A stretch of DNA of 64,000 nucleotides from Liopterus haemorrhoidalis (Eukaryota > Arthropoda > Insecta > Coleoptera > Dytiscidae), in NCBI GenBank assembly GCA_963971575.1, contig OZ020624.1, forward strand, positions 28,904,356-28,968,355, given 5' to 3'. The translations under genes and the position numbers were made by a program. Positions 33,358 through 44,490 of this stretch are shown piece after piece. Position 1 is the stretch's first letter, and every line of letters begins with the position of its first letter. Below the pieces are notes generated by a model. That model was not told the DNA's origin and did not search any database. It saw only the letters and a program-made list of their open reading frames with translations.

Positions 33358-33929
33358 CACCCTCTGTTCTAACAAAATGGCAAATTTGGATCCAAATTGA
33401 GCTGAATTGCAAGGAAGAAGTTCCAAATCGACCTAAATCACCACCATATAGTCCGTAAATCGCTACTGTCAAATAGTCCAGATTTTAATGAATTGGATGT
33501 TGGCTTTTTCAAATCTACACAATCCTTACAACATACAGCTTCACCGAATACAACCGTCGAATTGATTGAATGCGTACAAAATGCATTTAATTCATTAAAC
33601 AAACAAACCCTTGATAATGTTTTTCTAATATCGCAAACTTGTCTAGAAGTAACCATGTTAGCAAAAGGAGGGAATTCTTATAAGATTCCGTATATTAAAA
33701 AGGCAAAACTTCATCGTAAGGGACGATTACAAACAATATTGTGTTTCATACAAGCTGTGCAGACAGCCACGTCTTTGTTGAATTAAAATTCTTTTTATTT
33801 TTCTTTGTTTTACTAGATATTAGTAACTCTTTCATAAAATCATTCTAATTAATTAAAATTGTAAATGTATATCATATTTTCGGACAAGAAAAGATTCAAA
33901 ATGTATACCATATTTTCGGATGGAGGGAG
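33358..33929 (+). mobile_element. Mariner-like element of plant MLE/Stowaway type
   Basis: The ends read CACCCTCTGTTC on the left and, inverted, CTCCCTCCATCCGAAAATAT on the right, flanked by TA (33356-33357 and 33930-33931). The right end closely resembles the CTCCCTCCGTCC termini of plant Stowaway and mariner-like elements. The coding remnant reads NSPDFNELDVGFFKSTQSLQ, the third catalytic motif, then IECVQNAFNSLNKQTLDNVF and KIPYIKKAKLHRKGRLQT. This block order and wording is that of plant-type MLE transposases, not of the classical animal mariners elsewhere in this window. The 572-bp copy lacks most of the gene. It lies in Syt1 intron 8. Confidence 0.8.
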
Positions 33930-34237
33930 TATAATTTTTCGTAAAATGTAAAATATATTAAAAATATATTCAAAAGTTATTTTTTTACAAAAATTTTATT
34001 CAAGGATACCTAACAGGACACACGTTCGCTATTAAAAAATCAAAGTTGTCCTTGATATCCTATACCGTCGGTTTGTTCAGAAAAATATCAATACTACCAT
34101 TCGATTCTTTAAGTAAACTTTGGTCATTATTTCATTTTCCCCAACTTGCAAACATACGCGACTTTTGAGATAAATAGTGATAAATTTATATAATTTATAT
34201 AATATATAATTTGAGATAAATTGCCTCTATCTTGATA

Positions 34238-34534
34238 GTAGGTATTAGGTCGATTGAGCATGGGAACTTTTTGTAGACCGTGGGAATTTTCTTATCAGTG
34301 CGGCATCCTTTGATGTTGCTGTCATCTGATCAAATATTAATTACAGGTGTGTACATTTATCAGTTCTCCTGATTTTATCAGGTCACCTGATTTTATCAGA
34401 TCACATGTTTTATCAGGTGACCTGATAAAATTACACAACTGTTCAGATGTCGGTAACATCAAGGGATGCCACACTGATAAGAAAATTCCCACGGTCTACA
34501 AAAAGTTCCCAGGGTCAAACGCCTTAATACCTAC
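34238..34534. mobile_element. Foldback MITE, copy B, 8-bp target duplication
   Basis: The ends GTAGGTATTAGG and CCTTAATACCTAC are flanked by TCTTGATA at 34230-34237 and 34535-34542. The arms are about 100 bp and include GACCGTGGGAATTTTCTTAT. The centre has repeated CCTGATTTTATCAGGTCACC units. It is the same family as 4719-5785. Confidence 0.92.
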
Positions 34535-34679
34535 TCTTGATATACCCATTATATACCAGCAAAATATTGAAACGCAGGAATATAATAAGTTACTATAATT
34601 ATTGTTCATTTATGTTATCATAGATATCGTAATTGAAACTAAACACATTACTAAAATAGTTGGATAGAAATTATCTTAC

Positions 34680-34813
34680 CTGAATTTGTTCAAATGGTAC
34701 TTCAAAAGTGAAAGATTCATTGTAATATGGATTTAGGGTACATTTTTTAATACTTGTCTTCTTTTTCTTCAAACGTTTTCCATTTTGCATCAATGCAATT
34801 TTTACATAAGGAT
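34680..34813 (-). CDS. Syt1 exon 8: middle of C2B
   Basis: Opens with [15 protein letters not shown] (D347, calcium ligand), then the polybasic strand KKKK (about 359-365), which binds PIP2 and SNAREs in known synaptotagmins, then [20 protein letters not shown]. The acceptor TCCACAG and donor CAG|GTAAGA are good. Confidence 0.97.
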
Positions 34814-34988
34814 CTGTGGACATACAAATCAGTTTTATACCATGAAACATAGAAAATTTTAAGGAGGTACACCTGGAAGAATTTAATTTTCTTTATGAAA
34901 ACATTGGGGATGAAATGACTTGATGATGATATTCTTTCATTTTGGTAATTTGGAACGGACATAAAATAAAATTATGGTATTGTTAATA

Positions 34989-35133
34989 ATGGAAGAAGGA
35001 GGTTGTACGGGTTGCGGACAGCAATGAAAACTAATCAAATCAGCTGACAAGTTTCGTAACTGATTCGAAACTTGTCAGCTGATTTGATTAGTTTTCATTG
35101 CTGTCCGCAACCCGTACAGCCTACTTCTTCCAT
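34989..35133. repeat. 145-bp near-perfect palindrome
   Basis: ATGGAAGAAGGAGGTTGTAC at 34989 is mirrored to 35133, and the arms continue through GGGTTGCGGACAGCAATGAA and TCAAATCAGCTGACAAGTTT. About 67 bp per arm has only a few mismatches, around a 9-base centre TAACTGATT. It lies in Syt1 intron 7, about 180 bp from exon 8, and would form a long hairpin in the pre-mRNA. Confidence 0.95.
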
Positions 35134-35178
35134 TAGTATCTACGGACACGACTACTCCACATTATTAATAATATAATA

Positions 35179-35880
35179 TTATTTATACTGGCAAATCCTG
35201 AGTACTTTCCTGAAGCTCACATAATTCTTATTTTCATATTGCGATATATTTTCATAATCGAGAATATACTTATAAAACCTTAATTCTAAATTTTGATTTT
35301 CTCTCCAATCGCTACCATAATGTTTTGTCAAAAGAGAATTAACATCTTTTTTTCCCCCGGTTTTAAGCAATTTGTTGCTAATATAACATCTGGCCGTATA
35401 TGTGATACAGATTTGCCTCTTTTGCAGATACTTTTTGCTACTCCAGTACAACTTTTATAGAAAAGCTCCCCTTGTACAAGTATATTATTCCTTGTTCGGG
35501 TTAATATAATTCTTTTGCATTGTTTTAATTGAAAATACCCACTACCTGGTAATTTAATTATTAAGTCCTTAGTTGCTTTCCAGTCATAATTTTCTAAATC
35601 TTTGCCCAAATTTTTAATTGTAGCATAATGAGAATAAATGTCTTCGTCTACTTCAGGAAGAAGTATTTTTTCCTTCTTCCTAATCTCTTTTTCACTTAGA
35701 CCAAAAACCCGATCTGATGGAATATAACTTTGGCCTCTAACCGGAAAAATAATTTCAATTACTGCGTATAGGCGGCCTATGACGTGACACAATATGCGCA
35801 TACCATTGGCCAACTGGAGAATGATGATTTTGTCGCTGAACAGCGAATGGAGAATACAAGTTTTGTAAATAGATTTAGTT
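35179..35880 (-). mobile_element. Transposase-like protein remnant, superfamily not identified
   Basis: The minus strand 35813-35328 encodes FPVRGQSYIPSDRVFGLSEK, DIYSHYATIKNLGKDLENYD, KRIILTRTRNNILVQGE and SVSHIRPDVI. After a frameshift at the T/C-run near 35345 it continues DVNSLLTKHYGSDW in the frame that stops at 35179. I recall a large family of uncharacterised insect and cnidarian proteins with these motifs, whose complete members carry an RNase H-like transposase fold, but cannot name the superfamily. The upstream part is degenerate to about 35880. Confidence 0.55.
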
Positions 35881-36009
35881 TTTGTGATCGAATTACAATA
35901 AGATAATGTGTATTTTGTAAGTTTTTTTGGGCTCTATTGTGTAGATTTTAAAATTCTCTACAAGATGGTACTAACAACTCATTTTTCTTAAAATTGTGAC
36001 AATGTGACT

Positions 36010-36142
36010 TTTGTAAATAGACCCCTCATATATGTAGCAACGATAGTGCTCCAGACGAATTCTTCTTGTGAAAAATGCTCCGCGACGAATTCTTTTCATG
36101 TAAAGTACTCCGCGTCTCAAAAGGTTTGGGAAACTCTGCATT
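36010..36142. mobile_element. Possible hAT terminus
   Basis: CTCAAAAGGTTTGGGAAACTCTGC near 36115-36140, reversed, resembles the TTCCCAAAC start of many hAT elements. The repeat GACGAATTCTT occurs twice upstream. No partner end was found. Confidence 0.35.
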
Positions 36143-36318
36143 AGAGAGTATGAAAGAGAACTACTCCATTTGTTCTGTACTATATTCTAACGTTTGAATG
36201 GATTATAGCACGAGCAGTTTTTTAAATTCATCGTTTTTTTCAGGGTTGTTTTGTAGATTATTTTTGGATTTTTTGTTGATGTAAGGATGATTTTGTGGTG
36301 GGAGAGGGTGTTTTACTA

Positions 36319-36438
<120 letters not shown>

Positions 36439-36989
36439 CTACAAAATTACATATGTACAAATGTACAACAATCCGAACATGACAAAAACAGAAGAAAGAA
36501 GAACATATATAAAAAACATTTAATATATGAAAAACTTGGAGAATTAAATTGGTCAATTAGAAAAAGAGAAAAAGTGAGGGGGGAAAAAGAAGAGAAATAC
36601 ATTATGAGCATTGGTAAGGCTCAAGTTTTTTGGGTAGTAGCAAAAACATCTATAACTTTGGGTCTGGGAACCACAAAGAGGTTAAGGGTACACTCACGAT
36701 ACATCAGCATGTATGTGTTGCCTATAAGCATATATACTGGTCTATATCAACAACAGACATACTTTCAACACTATCACTTACTAATCGAAGAAATGTGAAT
36801 CACTAACACCCCAGAAGACACTGCACTGTGCCATCTGCTTGAAAAAAACTAATTCTCAAGTGCCAATCATATCTATCAATTGTTCTAAATCATTTTTAAT
36901 TTTGTGACTAATTTTAACTAAGTGATTTCGTTCTAAAATGTGTCACTCCTGTGCATTGAGTGCGTTGTTTTAAGTATTTTCCAGAATTT

Positions 36990-37110
36990 TAATAAGTACA
37001 GTAAGCCCTCGTTAATGCCAACGAACACCTACAGGATGCCTTTTGGTATTAAAATAGCCCTGCAACCTTCCCATAAACCCATCGAGGTTAATCAATCTAA
37101 GCCCAACCGA
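36990..37110 (+). repeat. Diverged copy of the 38.2-kb repeat
   Basis: GGATGCCTTTTGGTATTAAA and CTGCAACCTTCCCATAAACC match the start of the units at 38241, 38567 and 39149. The rest of the 36440-37500 stretch shows no gene. Confidence 0.6.
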
Positions 37111-37499
37111 AAAGACAAGAAAGAGTCACATTATTCTAGTTTGTATCTTGGAAAATAATCCTTCAGAAGTACTTTTAAACATAATTAACTAAAAAGCTTA
37201 TCTCTGAGAGTTCTATGATGATACCTTTTCCATGTCTTTTTGCAATTGCTAAACAAATTTTCTTTAAAATTAATTTTCAACCGTATATTGTCTGTTGTCT
37301 TATTGTGACTCTTTATATAAATTGCGGTTATTATACCGTCCGGGCCCTTGATTATTATTAGCAGTTATTTTGCCATTGCTACCAAAAAAACGGATTCTAG
37401 ACATTTTTAAGTACACCATCGTACGCTTGGCAATATATATATATATAAAGCAGCTGTGGTCACCACAGGACCGAACGCCATGACAAAGTTCTTGTTTAA

Positions 37500-37930
37500 T
37501 TAATGCTGCTTTATCGAAAAATATCTCAAATAAAAGTTGTTAGTTATTGCTATTATAGCAACTTTTGTTATTATTTTTTTTTTTATTTTGAAATATTTCT
37601 CTATTGTGAAATATTTGCAAAAATCTTAAAACCGACACGAGTAAACTCCCATTTCTAGTTAACTGATTTTTACTTAAAGTTGATAAATTCGTGCCATTGA
37701 TGTCAAAAGCTTAAATATGAAGTTTTATAAAAATCCTTTAAGCCGAATTTGCTCTGCAGGTGTACACGGACCGACAGACAGACCTATAGACAGATAGACA
37801 AACTGCCAGAAATCATGCTAAAAATAGTCAAAACGTTATGTAGGGACCTCAGTTCGTGAAGATCCATTGAAACTCGAAATGTCAAATTGGGTATGATCAC
37901 AATACCTCCTTATATATGTTGGCGGTCGGT
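37500..37930 (+). repeat. Dispersed repeat with CAGACAGAC tract, copy 1
   Basis: Shares CATGCTAAAAATAGTCAAAA, CGTTATGTAGGGACCTCA, TGCCATTGATGTCA and an ending TATATGTTGGCGGTCGGTAA with an inverted copy at 62250-62640. It contains GACCGACAGACAGACC. Non-coding. Confidence 0.85.
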
Positions 37931-38204
37931 AAAAAAGCAATATATATTAGTTGCCGTATAAATTTCCAACCACTGAAATATTTTATCGTGTAAATACGCA
38001 GATGCAGTACCGTCGACAAATTGTAGCAAAGTCTGCCTCGTGGTGCCGACTTAATAAGGGCGCAGTTCTCATCGAAGAGACGGATGGTTTCTTTCATTTC
38101 GCAATGTTCCCTTTTCTTGCTCATCTCTTTAATTTGGTATAATCCTTTGTTTTATAATATAAGATATAAAGGAACCTATTCAATTATTCGCCTCCGGGTG
38201 TCAT

Positions 38205-39215
38205 TCAGTTTGTTGATGGTCCAGCGTATTTAAACCCAACAAATGCCTTTTGGTATAAAAAACCACCTGCAAACTTCCTACGAAAATTCCACTCACGTAA
38301 GATCAACGTACAAAAATGTTCTCTTATTTACTGTAAAGTGAACCTAGTTTTAGAATATTTTAGTTATGTTCTTTTATGCCAATTGGACGAAATTATATTT
38401 AAGTGCATGGAACCATACTGCGATTGGTTTTAATTTGTTGTTAGTGAACAAATCTGCTTAAGCAAACCCGAATTAACAGCAAAAAGCAATTATGTACACG
38501 TTTTCTTTTGAACATAACAAATCTACAGCTTCTGCTTTACGACGTTTAATAATAATAAAATGCACCAAATGCCTTTCGGTATTAAAAAGCACCTGCAACC
38601 TTCCTACGAAAATTCCACTCACGTAAGATCATCGTACAAAAAATGTTCTCTAATTTACTTAAATATCTGTAAAGTAAACCCAATAAAATGTTTTCGAATT
38701 TTTTAGTTATGTTCTTTTAAGCCAATCCGATGAAATTATATTTAAATGCATGGAACCATACTGCGATTGGTTTTAATTGTTTTTAGTCAAAAAATCTGCG
38801 TAAACAATCCCGAATTAACAGCAAAAAGCAATTATGTAAACCTTTTCTTTTGAACATAACATAAGTCTAGGGTGACCATTCGTCCCGCAAAATGCGGGAC
38901 GTGTCTCATTTTGATATGGTGTCCCCAGGGCCGAATTTTGCTCTGTACTTTGGGAGGTGAAGACCTTTTTTTTGCTCTTTACTTATATTTGGGATGTGAG
39001 GACCTTTTTTTGTTTGCTCTTCTTTTATATTTCGGAAGTGACGACCTTTTTTTGCTCCGTCCCGCATTGCCTTCTCCAAGAAAATGGTCACCCTACATAA
39101 GTCTATAGCTTCTGCTCTAATTTATGTAATAATAATAAAACCCACCATAAATGCCTTTCGGTATTAAAAAGCACCTGCCACTTTCCCACGAATATTCCAC
39201 ACACGTAAGAAAGAA
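38205..39215 (+). repeat. Tandem repeat, about 330 bp, three units
   Basis: AAATGCCTTT(T/C)GGTAT starts units at 38241, 38567 and 39149. The first interval is 326 bp; the second is 582 bp, or 346 after removing the nested hAT and its duplicated target. Shared blocks include CGAAAATTCCACTCACGTAA and ATGGAACCATACTGCGATTG. Confidence 0.9.
38868..39095. mobile_element. 228-bp hAT-type MITE, perfect 8-bp target duplication
   Basis: The ends TAGGGTGACCATTCGTCCCG and, inverted, TAGGGTGACCATT are flanked by CATAAGTC at 38860-38867 and 39096-39103. Inside is a triplicated GAGGACC/GACCTTTTTTTGCTC-like block. It interrupts the second unit of the 330-bp repeat. Confidence 0.92.
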
Positions 39216-40945
39216 AACGGAACGTACATTCATGAAGAGACCGATACGGGGTTGTTTAAGGTAGCATGGAGCGCTAATAGCCTGATTTATCGATACTAAC
39301 AAGTCGCTTTATGACAACGCTCGTTCAATAGTGTCTCACAAAAAATGTAACAACTAATAAAATCCCCTATTTAAATAATTAAAAGGTCGCCCAGAAGAGG
39401 GGCACGAACAACGCATATTCATATAATTATTGATGGTTATTTTGTTCTCCTGCCCACCCAAAGGATTATTTTGTTTATTTAACCGATTAGCATTATGCGG
39501 GGGCTACTGTATTTTTTTGTTTATAAAATTTTAAGGAGTAAATGATGGAAAAGTATGTCTGAGGTTGACTGATCTGTCATAACAAAAATACCTATAAAAG
39601 GTTTATTATATGTCAGAAGTCATTTGTTTAAAATAAAAAATCAACCACTAAGAGTACGGAAACGAACCATAAGTACGACATCCAGTCAGGTTAAAAAATA
39701 TGTTCAACAAAAACTTGTTGACATAATTTTAAAATTCATTTTTAAAATGGACTTTTCAAGTGTTCAGTTACTAAAACACCCAGCTCAAACCAGCCTCTTG
39801 AACTATTGTGAAATTTTTTTTTTATATAAAAAACTACCGCAGCAAATCTAAAAAAAGCAAACTGACGCTAAATTGTGCGTCTTTAATTCTTACTTACTAT
39901 TAAGTAAAATAGTTAAAAAATACTACTAATTTTAAAAGAGGACTCACGGTAATCTGCAATTATCACCTGCTTCCTACTATTAAAAGAATCAAGGTTAAAA
40001 TTTGCGACAACGCAACAACGATGGTTTTTGATACTTAAATTTTTGCATTAAAAACCATTTGAATTTATTTAAAAATGTTTGCTCAGATATGGTACGTAAT
40101 AAAAAAAAAAAATTTAAGTGTGAATTTCCACACAATTCAGGGTTTCGTAGGTATCTAATAGGACTAAGGTCGGATTTAAGATGAATGAGACCCTAACAGA
40201 AAAGGCCCTTTTTATTTTAGATCGTAGCTTTAATCAATGTATATCCTCTTCCTAACGTGAGACCCAAAACTAGAACTTGATTAGCTTAATGGTAAATCCG
40301 ACCATGAGTAGGTATGACGAGAATTAAAAATTTCTGAAACAGAGTACTCGATACTATTATCCAGTTATTACAAGCTACCCATTACCCGTTAATTAATAAC
40401 GAAAGAAGGACAAATGGCCATCTGCCGCCAGCTTATATCTTTTCATTTTCCAATCATGAGAAAGGATGGTAAAATTTATTGCTACAAAATACTCTTAGAT
40501 AAATATCAATAATCACAATACCTCACCATTGCCCGTTAATAATCCCTTACCCGTTAACAGTTAACGGTAACGGGTAGTGGGTAACCAAAATCGGAACCAG
40601 TATAGTTTTAGCGGGTCGGGTACCGGGTATCCATAGTCGGTCCTAGTATTTCGTAAATGATGCCGACCAAAATGTCTCATCAAAGGGTTCAAAAAAGTGA
40701 GAAAAATGATCACATATTAATACTCTTAAAATACTTTACGTGAAATTTAAAAAACACTGTTCGATTACACTCGTTTTGCACTATGCCATGGCAGTACTAT
40801 TAAGAAATTGGCAAAATGGACTTGGTGCACTTTAACTCTGAACTTATAAATCTCATAAAAAATTTCTGTTGTATCATTTTTCATACCTATTGTATCAAGT
40901 TCATCACATGATTGTTTTTCTGATTTTAGGCCAACTCTTCTAGAT
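39216..40945. other. No gene seen; one dispersed-repeat fragment
   Basis: AT-rich intron 6 sequence of Syt1. Positions 40110-40170 (AAGTGTGAATTTCCACACAA, GGGTTTCGTAGGTAT) belong to the family seen at 43975 and 60410. A GGGTAACGGGTA-like stretch lies at 40540-40625. Confidence 0.45.
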
Positions 40946-41598
40946 CAGGGGTCGGCAACATTTTTAATGTCATGGACCGTATTCAGTAACATTTGTTTTT
41001 ATTTTTACGTCACAGACCCCATTTAACAAAATTGATTGGCGGTCTATACTACCTATATTTTCTATTATTTACAATATCAAGTTTTTTTAAAATATTATTT
41101 GGCCTAAGTTGACTGGCCAATAAATCAAGTTTTGTTTACGCCGGTTTATACGTATTTATGTCGGCAATAAATACGCCTGCTATGTAAGAAGTCTAAATCA
41201 GTGCGACAGCGTGTAAGCTACGGTATAAATTGTCCAACATAAGGAGATCTTTTTGTTGTTAGATGGGCGGGTACTCCTATCCTCTACAGGCCGTCGTTTT
41301 GAACCGGTAGTCTCAATGGCTTTCGTACTCATTGTAAATCGACTACAAATTGTACATACACTAACTAAGCAAACCATCGTCGGACGACACTGTATTTATT
41401 ACTTAGTATGTAATTGCCCCAACGTTCAATCCCTATAAGTAAGGGCGGATCCTATTAACCCACTGCACATTTAGAGATTTATAGCTTTTGGCTCAACTTA
41501 TGATGGACAACTTATAAGTAAATATTATATTTTCTGATCGCAAAAAAAACGTTCGCCGGGCCGTTTTCGTCCCATGGGATGCTGGTTGCTGACCCCTG
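40946..41598. mobile_element. 653-bp hAT element, perfect 8-bp target duplication
   Basis: The ends CAGGGGTCGGCAAC and, inverted, CAGGGGTCAGCAAC are flanked by TTCTAGAT at 40938-40945 and 41599-41606. No transposase remnant was recognised inside; the short open frame at 41253-41438 shows no family match. Confidence 0.92.
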
Positions 41599-41606
41599 TT
41601 CTAGAT

Positions 41607-42369
41607 GATAAGGTAGTATTTTGGATAATATTGTGATTTTGTTTAAAGAAAAACGTTCCTTAATATGTTTCATAGTTTTATTTTTAACAAAAAACGCATT
41701 AAATTTCTTTTTTGTCTGTAATCCTGTTTTCATTTGAAACCCTACTCATTTTATTCTTTTTTCTATTTTTAAGTTTTTGTAAAGAATTGTATATAAATGC
41801 TAAATTTGAACTCTGTAAGTTCATTCGCTGGGCTACAATAGGTTTGTTCCAACTATGTGAAAAATCGTACGATGTACCGTTGCGTACTTGCGCAATGGAA
41901 ACGCTACATTTCAACATTTCAACTGTTGAAAAGTGACACGCTTGAATAGACTAACTGGCGGCCAAACTATTATACTAAATACTGCAGTACAGTTTGAACT
42001 AATTGCGTATATTTTAGTAGAAATACGTATAGAGTAACATTAAACTTATATTTGTGAAACATACCGAGTGCTTTATTATATTTATTAATGTAACCGAGAA
42101 TACACGGACTCCTCTGTCAGTTATATATTTAAGTATTGAATTTTTGTTCTAATGTGGACAGAAGTTGCGAAAAATTATAAAAACAACAAATTGTAATGCT
42201 TTTGGCTGTGAGTTAATAAAGGACAAAGAGAGGCATCTTAGTTTTTTAATTTTTAAGAAAATTGGAGGGAAAGTTAATATTAAGTCCAATATTTTGCGAG
42301 ATGATTCAGTTTTGAACGATAGAAACCTACATTTTAAATTTTTTAAATCTCAATTTTTATCTACCCAAA
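41607..42369. other. No gene seen
   Basis: AT-rich intron 6 sequence. The open frame at 42165-42395 matches nothing known to me. Confidence 0.35.
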
Positions 42370-42560
42370 TAAAAATTGAATCTCTCCTGAGTTAACACAT
42401 TTTTGATCCGTGTAGTTTTGAAAATATGTAAATATTTCATTTTTGAAAGACCGCATCTCAAAAACTACATAAGATAGGTCCTTGCGGTTGGAATTTTTTA
42501 AATACCGATATCCAAAAAGCCGTCAGTACATATAAAACAAACCCCGAACAATTTTTTTAA
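42370..42560. repeat. Dispersed repeat related to the 12.8-kb element
   Basis: GATCCGTGTAGTTTTGAAAA, GTAAATATTTCATTTTTGAA and AGACCGCATCTCAAAAACTA match blocks at 12860-12920 and, more loosely, the units of the 30.8-kb array. Confidence 0.7.
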
Positions 42561-43602
42561 AACTTTTTTAACTCACGCATGTGAAGAACGTAGTTCATGT
42601 AATAGTAAAAGGTTAGTACAACGAACGATACAAAAACTGATAGTTGGAACAAACCTAAATCCTACTAAACGGACAGACAGACTGATTCAATTACTTTGTA
42701 TACCTACGAAATCCTATCTGAACTAGGTATTTTTGTTCTTGGGCCAAATTTGAGCCAACACAAGGTGCTTCCAACATTGGAAGATGGTTAAGATACATGG
42801 TAACATGCAATCAGAGGGGGGGTTAATACCATACCTGGCAAACGGTCTATTTGCTTAAACATATAACATACATGCATAGTGTGCGATCATGCTCGGTGGG
42901 TTATTTAAAAGAATACATACATATCTCAGCCAGAATGCAGATACAACAACAAAAAGGATACATGCAGATAAAAGGAACAAAATTGGTTAAGAAAAATAGG
43001 GCAGAACCAGAAATGGTAATCAGAATAAAATACAAGAAATGCTTAAATTACGATTTTTAAAACTTTTGCAAAATTATATTTTAATATTGCCACAAAAAAT
43101 CTTTACTATAGGCTATTAAAAAATTTTAAGCGGAACCCAATTGAATTTAATCTCTTTCGAAGTTGTCACGAGCTACTTTGTTAATGTTTGAAGTTGGTTT
43201 TTGCTAAGCAAAATAATCAAAAGCTTCATTTATCCGATAAAAATAGTTGTCAAAATCTAGTTCCACTTAAACCAAAGAAATTGACTATGTATTTATTGGG
43301 GCATATTAAAATATCATTTAAATATGTCAATATATTTATGATCATATCATTTTCCATTAACTTTATTGTCATTTGTCAGCTAATTTTAATTATTTGAATG
43401 CTAGTTTGTTAATGGAAGTTGACATTGTCGAACAGAGTTTGAAATCTTGTTTTTTACAAAATGTCTGCTACAAGAGCCTATAGGACACCCCAAATATAAA
43501 TTTTTACTATATCTGTTACTTCTATAGGCTGTTTTGTTTCTTATTATCAATACACCAGTCAATGTACTTACCGAATTCTTTTCAAATTTTTAAACAATAT
43601 CA

Positions 43603-43690
43603 GTGCCGACCGGCGTAGCGTTACAGGAACACACGTGTGCTTTGCCAAAGCCTCGGGTTCCAATCCTGATCAGGCATGGAATTTTTATTA
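43603..43690 (+). mobile_element. tRNA-derived SINE-like fragment
   Basis: An A-box-like CGGCGTAGCGT (43611) and a good B-box GGTTCCAATCC (43656-43666) at tRNA spacing. The acceptor stem does not close, so it is not a functional tRNA. The stretch 42561-43602 holds nothing recognised. Confidence 0.55.
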
Positions 43691-43974
43691 CGAAAAATTT
43701 TAATTATCCTTGCTAATTGCCTAAGTAGTCATTAAAAAAAGTAAAGGCCAGTAAAGGCCATAGTAAAGGCCATTAAAAAAACTTATTTCCAACACGTCTC
43801 TTGCCCAAATTCTTAAAAGTTCATTTCTTTGTTTTATGGCAATATTAATGCCATCTCTTTGAAAGAAAAACATAGTTTCTTTCCAAACCTAGAAACCTTA
43901 AATAAATGGCAGATTTAAAAAATAAGTGATTTTTAGTAAGTTATAATTGCATTTAATAGTTTTTCGTGGTTAAT

Positions 43975-44155
43975 CTAAAAAATTTATGTGAAGTGTGAAT
44001 TTTCACACATTTCAGGGTTTTGCAGGTATTTAGTAAGTGAATGATGATTATTTTGGATGCGAAAACAAATTTTATATTAAAATATTTTTTTTGTCATTTT
44101 AATTCGAACGCCTAATACCATTATTTAGGTTTCTAAATATGTGCAGTATTTTTTG
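43975..44155 (+). repeat. Dispersed repeat, copy 1
   Basis: TGAAGTGTGAATTTTCACAC, GGGTTTTGCAGGTATTTAGT and AAGTGAATGATGATTATTTT recur at 60410-60590, as do later blocks ending TAAATATGTGCAGTATTTTT. The GTGTGAATTTTCACAC core is itself palindromic. Confidence 0.9.
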
Positions 44156-44399
44156 TTATATAGCAAGGTTCATTAAGAATTTTAAAAATTGCGCCTATGG
44201 CTTCCATTGGTTGTTATAAGTTCCGCCCCTCTGATTTCGTGTACATTGAAACAGAATTAAATTATAACTTAAACAATTTCCACTGGTTATTAAATTTACG
44301 CTTTTAAAAATTAAATGCAACATTTGCCAAATATAAATAGAATTTTGAAAAAATAATTTAAACAATATAAAAATTAAAAAAAAAAAAAACAAAAAATAA

Positions 44400-44490
44400 T
44401 ATTGTCTCTTCTCACAGGGTTCGATCCCATTCGGATCGGGTTACTTGGGTGAAAAATCAGCGTCAAATACCACTAGACCAGCATACAAGT
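44400..44490 (-). mobile_element. SINE-like fragment derived from tRNA-Glu
   Basis: On the minus strand an A-box (CTGGTCTAGTGGTATTTGAC), an anticodon-loop-like TTTTTCACC and a B-box (GGGATCGAACCC, 44428-44417) follow at tRNA spacing. The first half is that of eukaryotic tRNA-Glu, but the stems are decayed. Confidence 0.55.

Noticed and set aside
41253..41438. 61-codon frame inside the hAT element as transposase
   Set aside because: No hAT block could be recognised in any frame.
42165..42395. 76-codon frame as a gene
   Set aside because: No recognisable domain and no splice context; it runs directly into a dispersed repeat.
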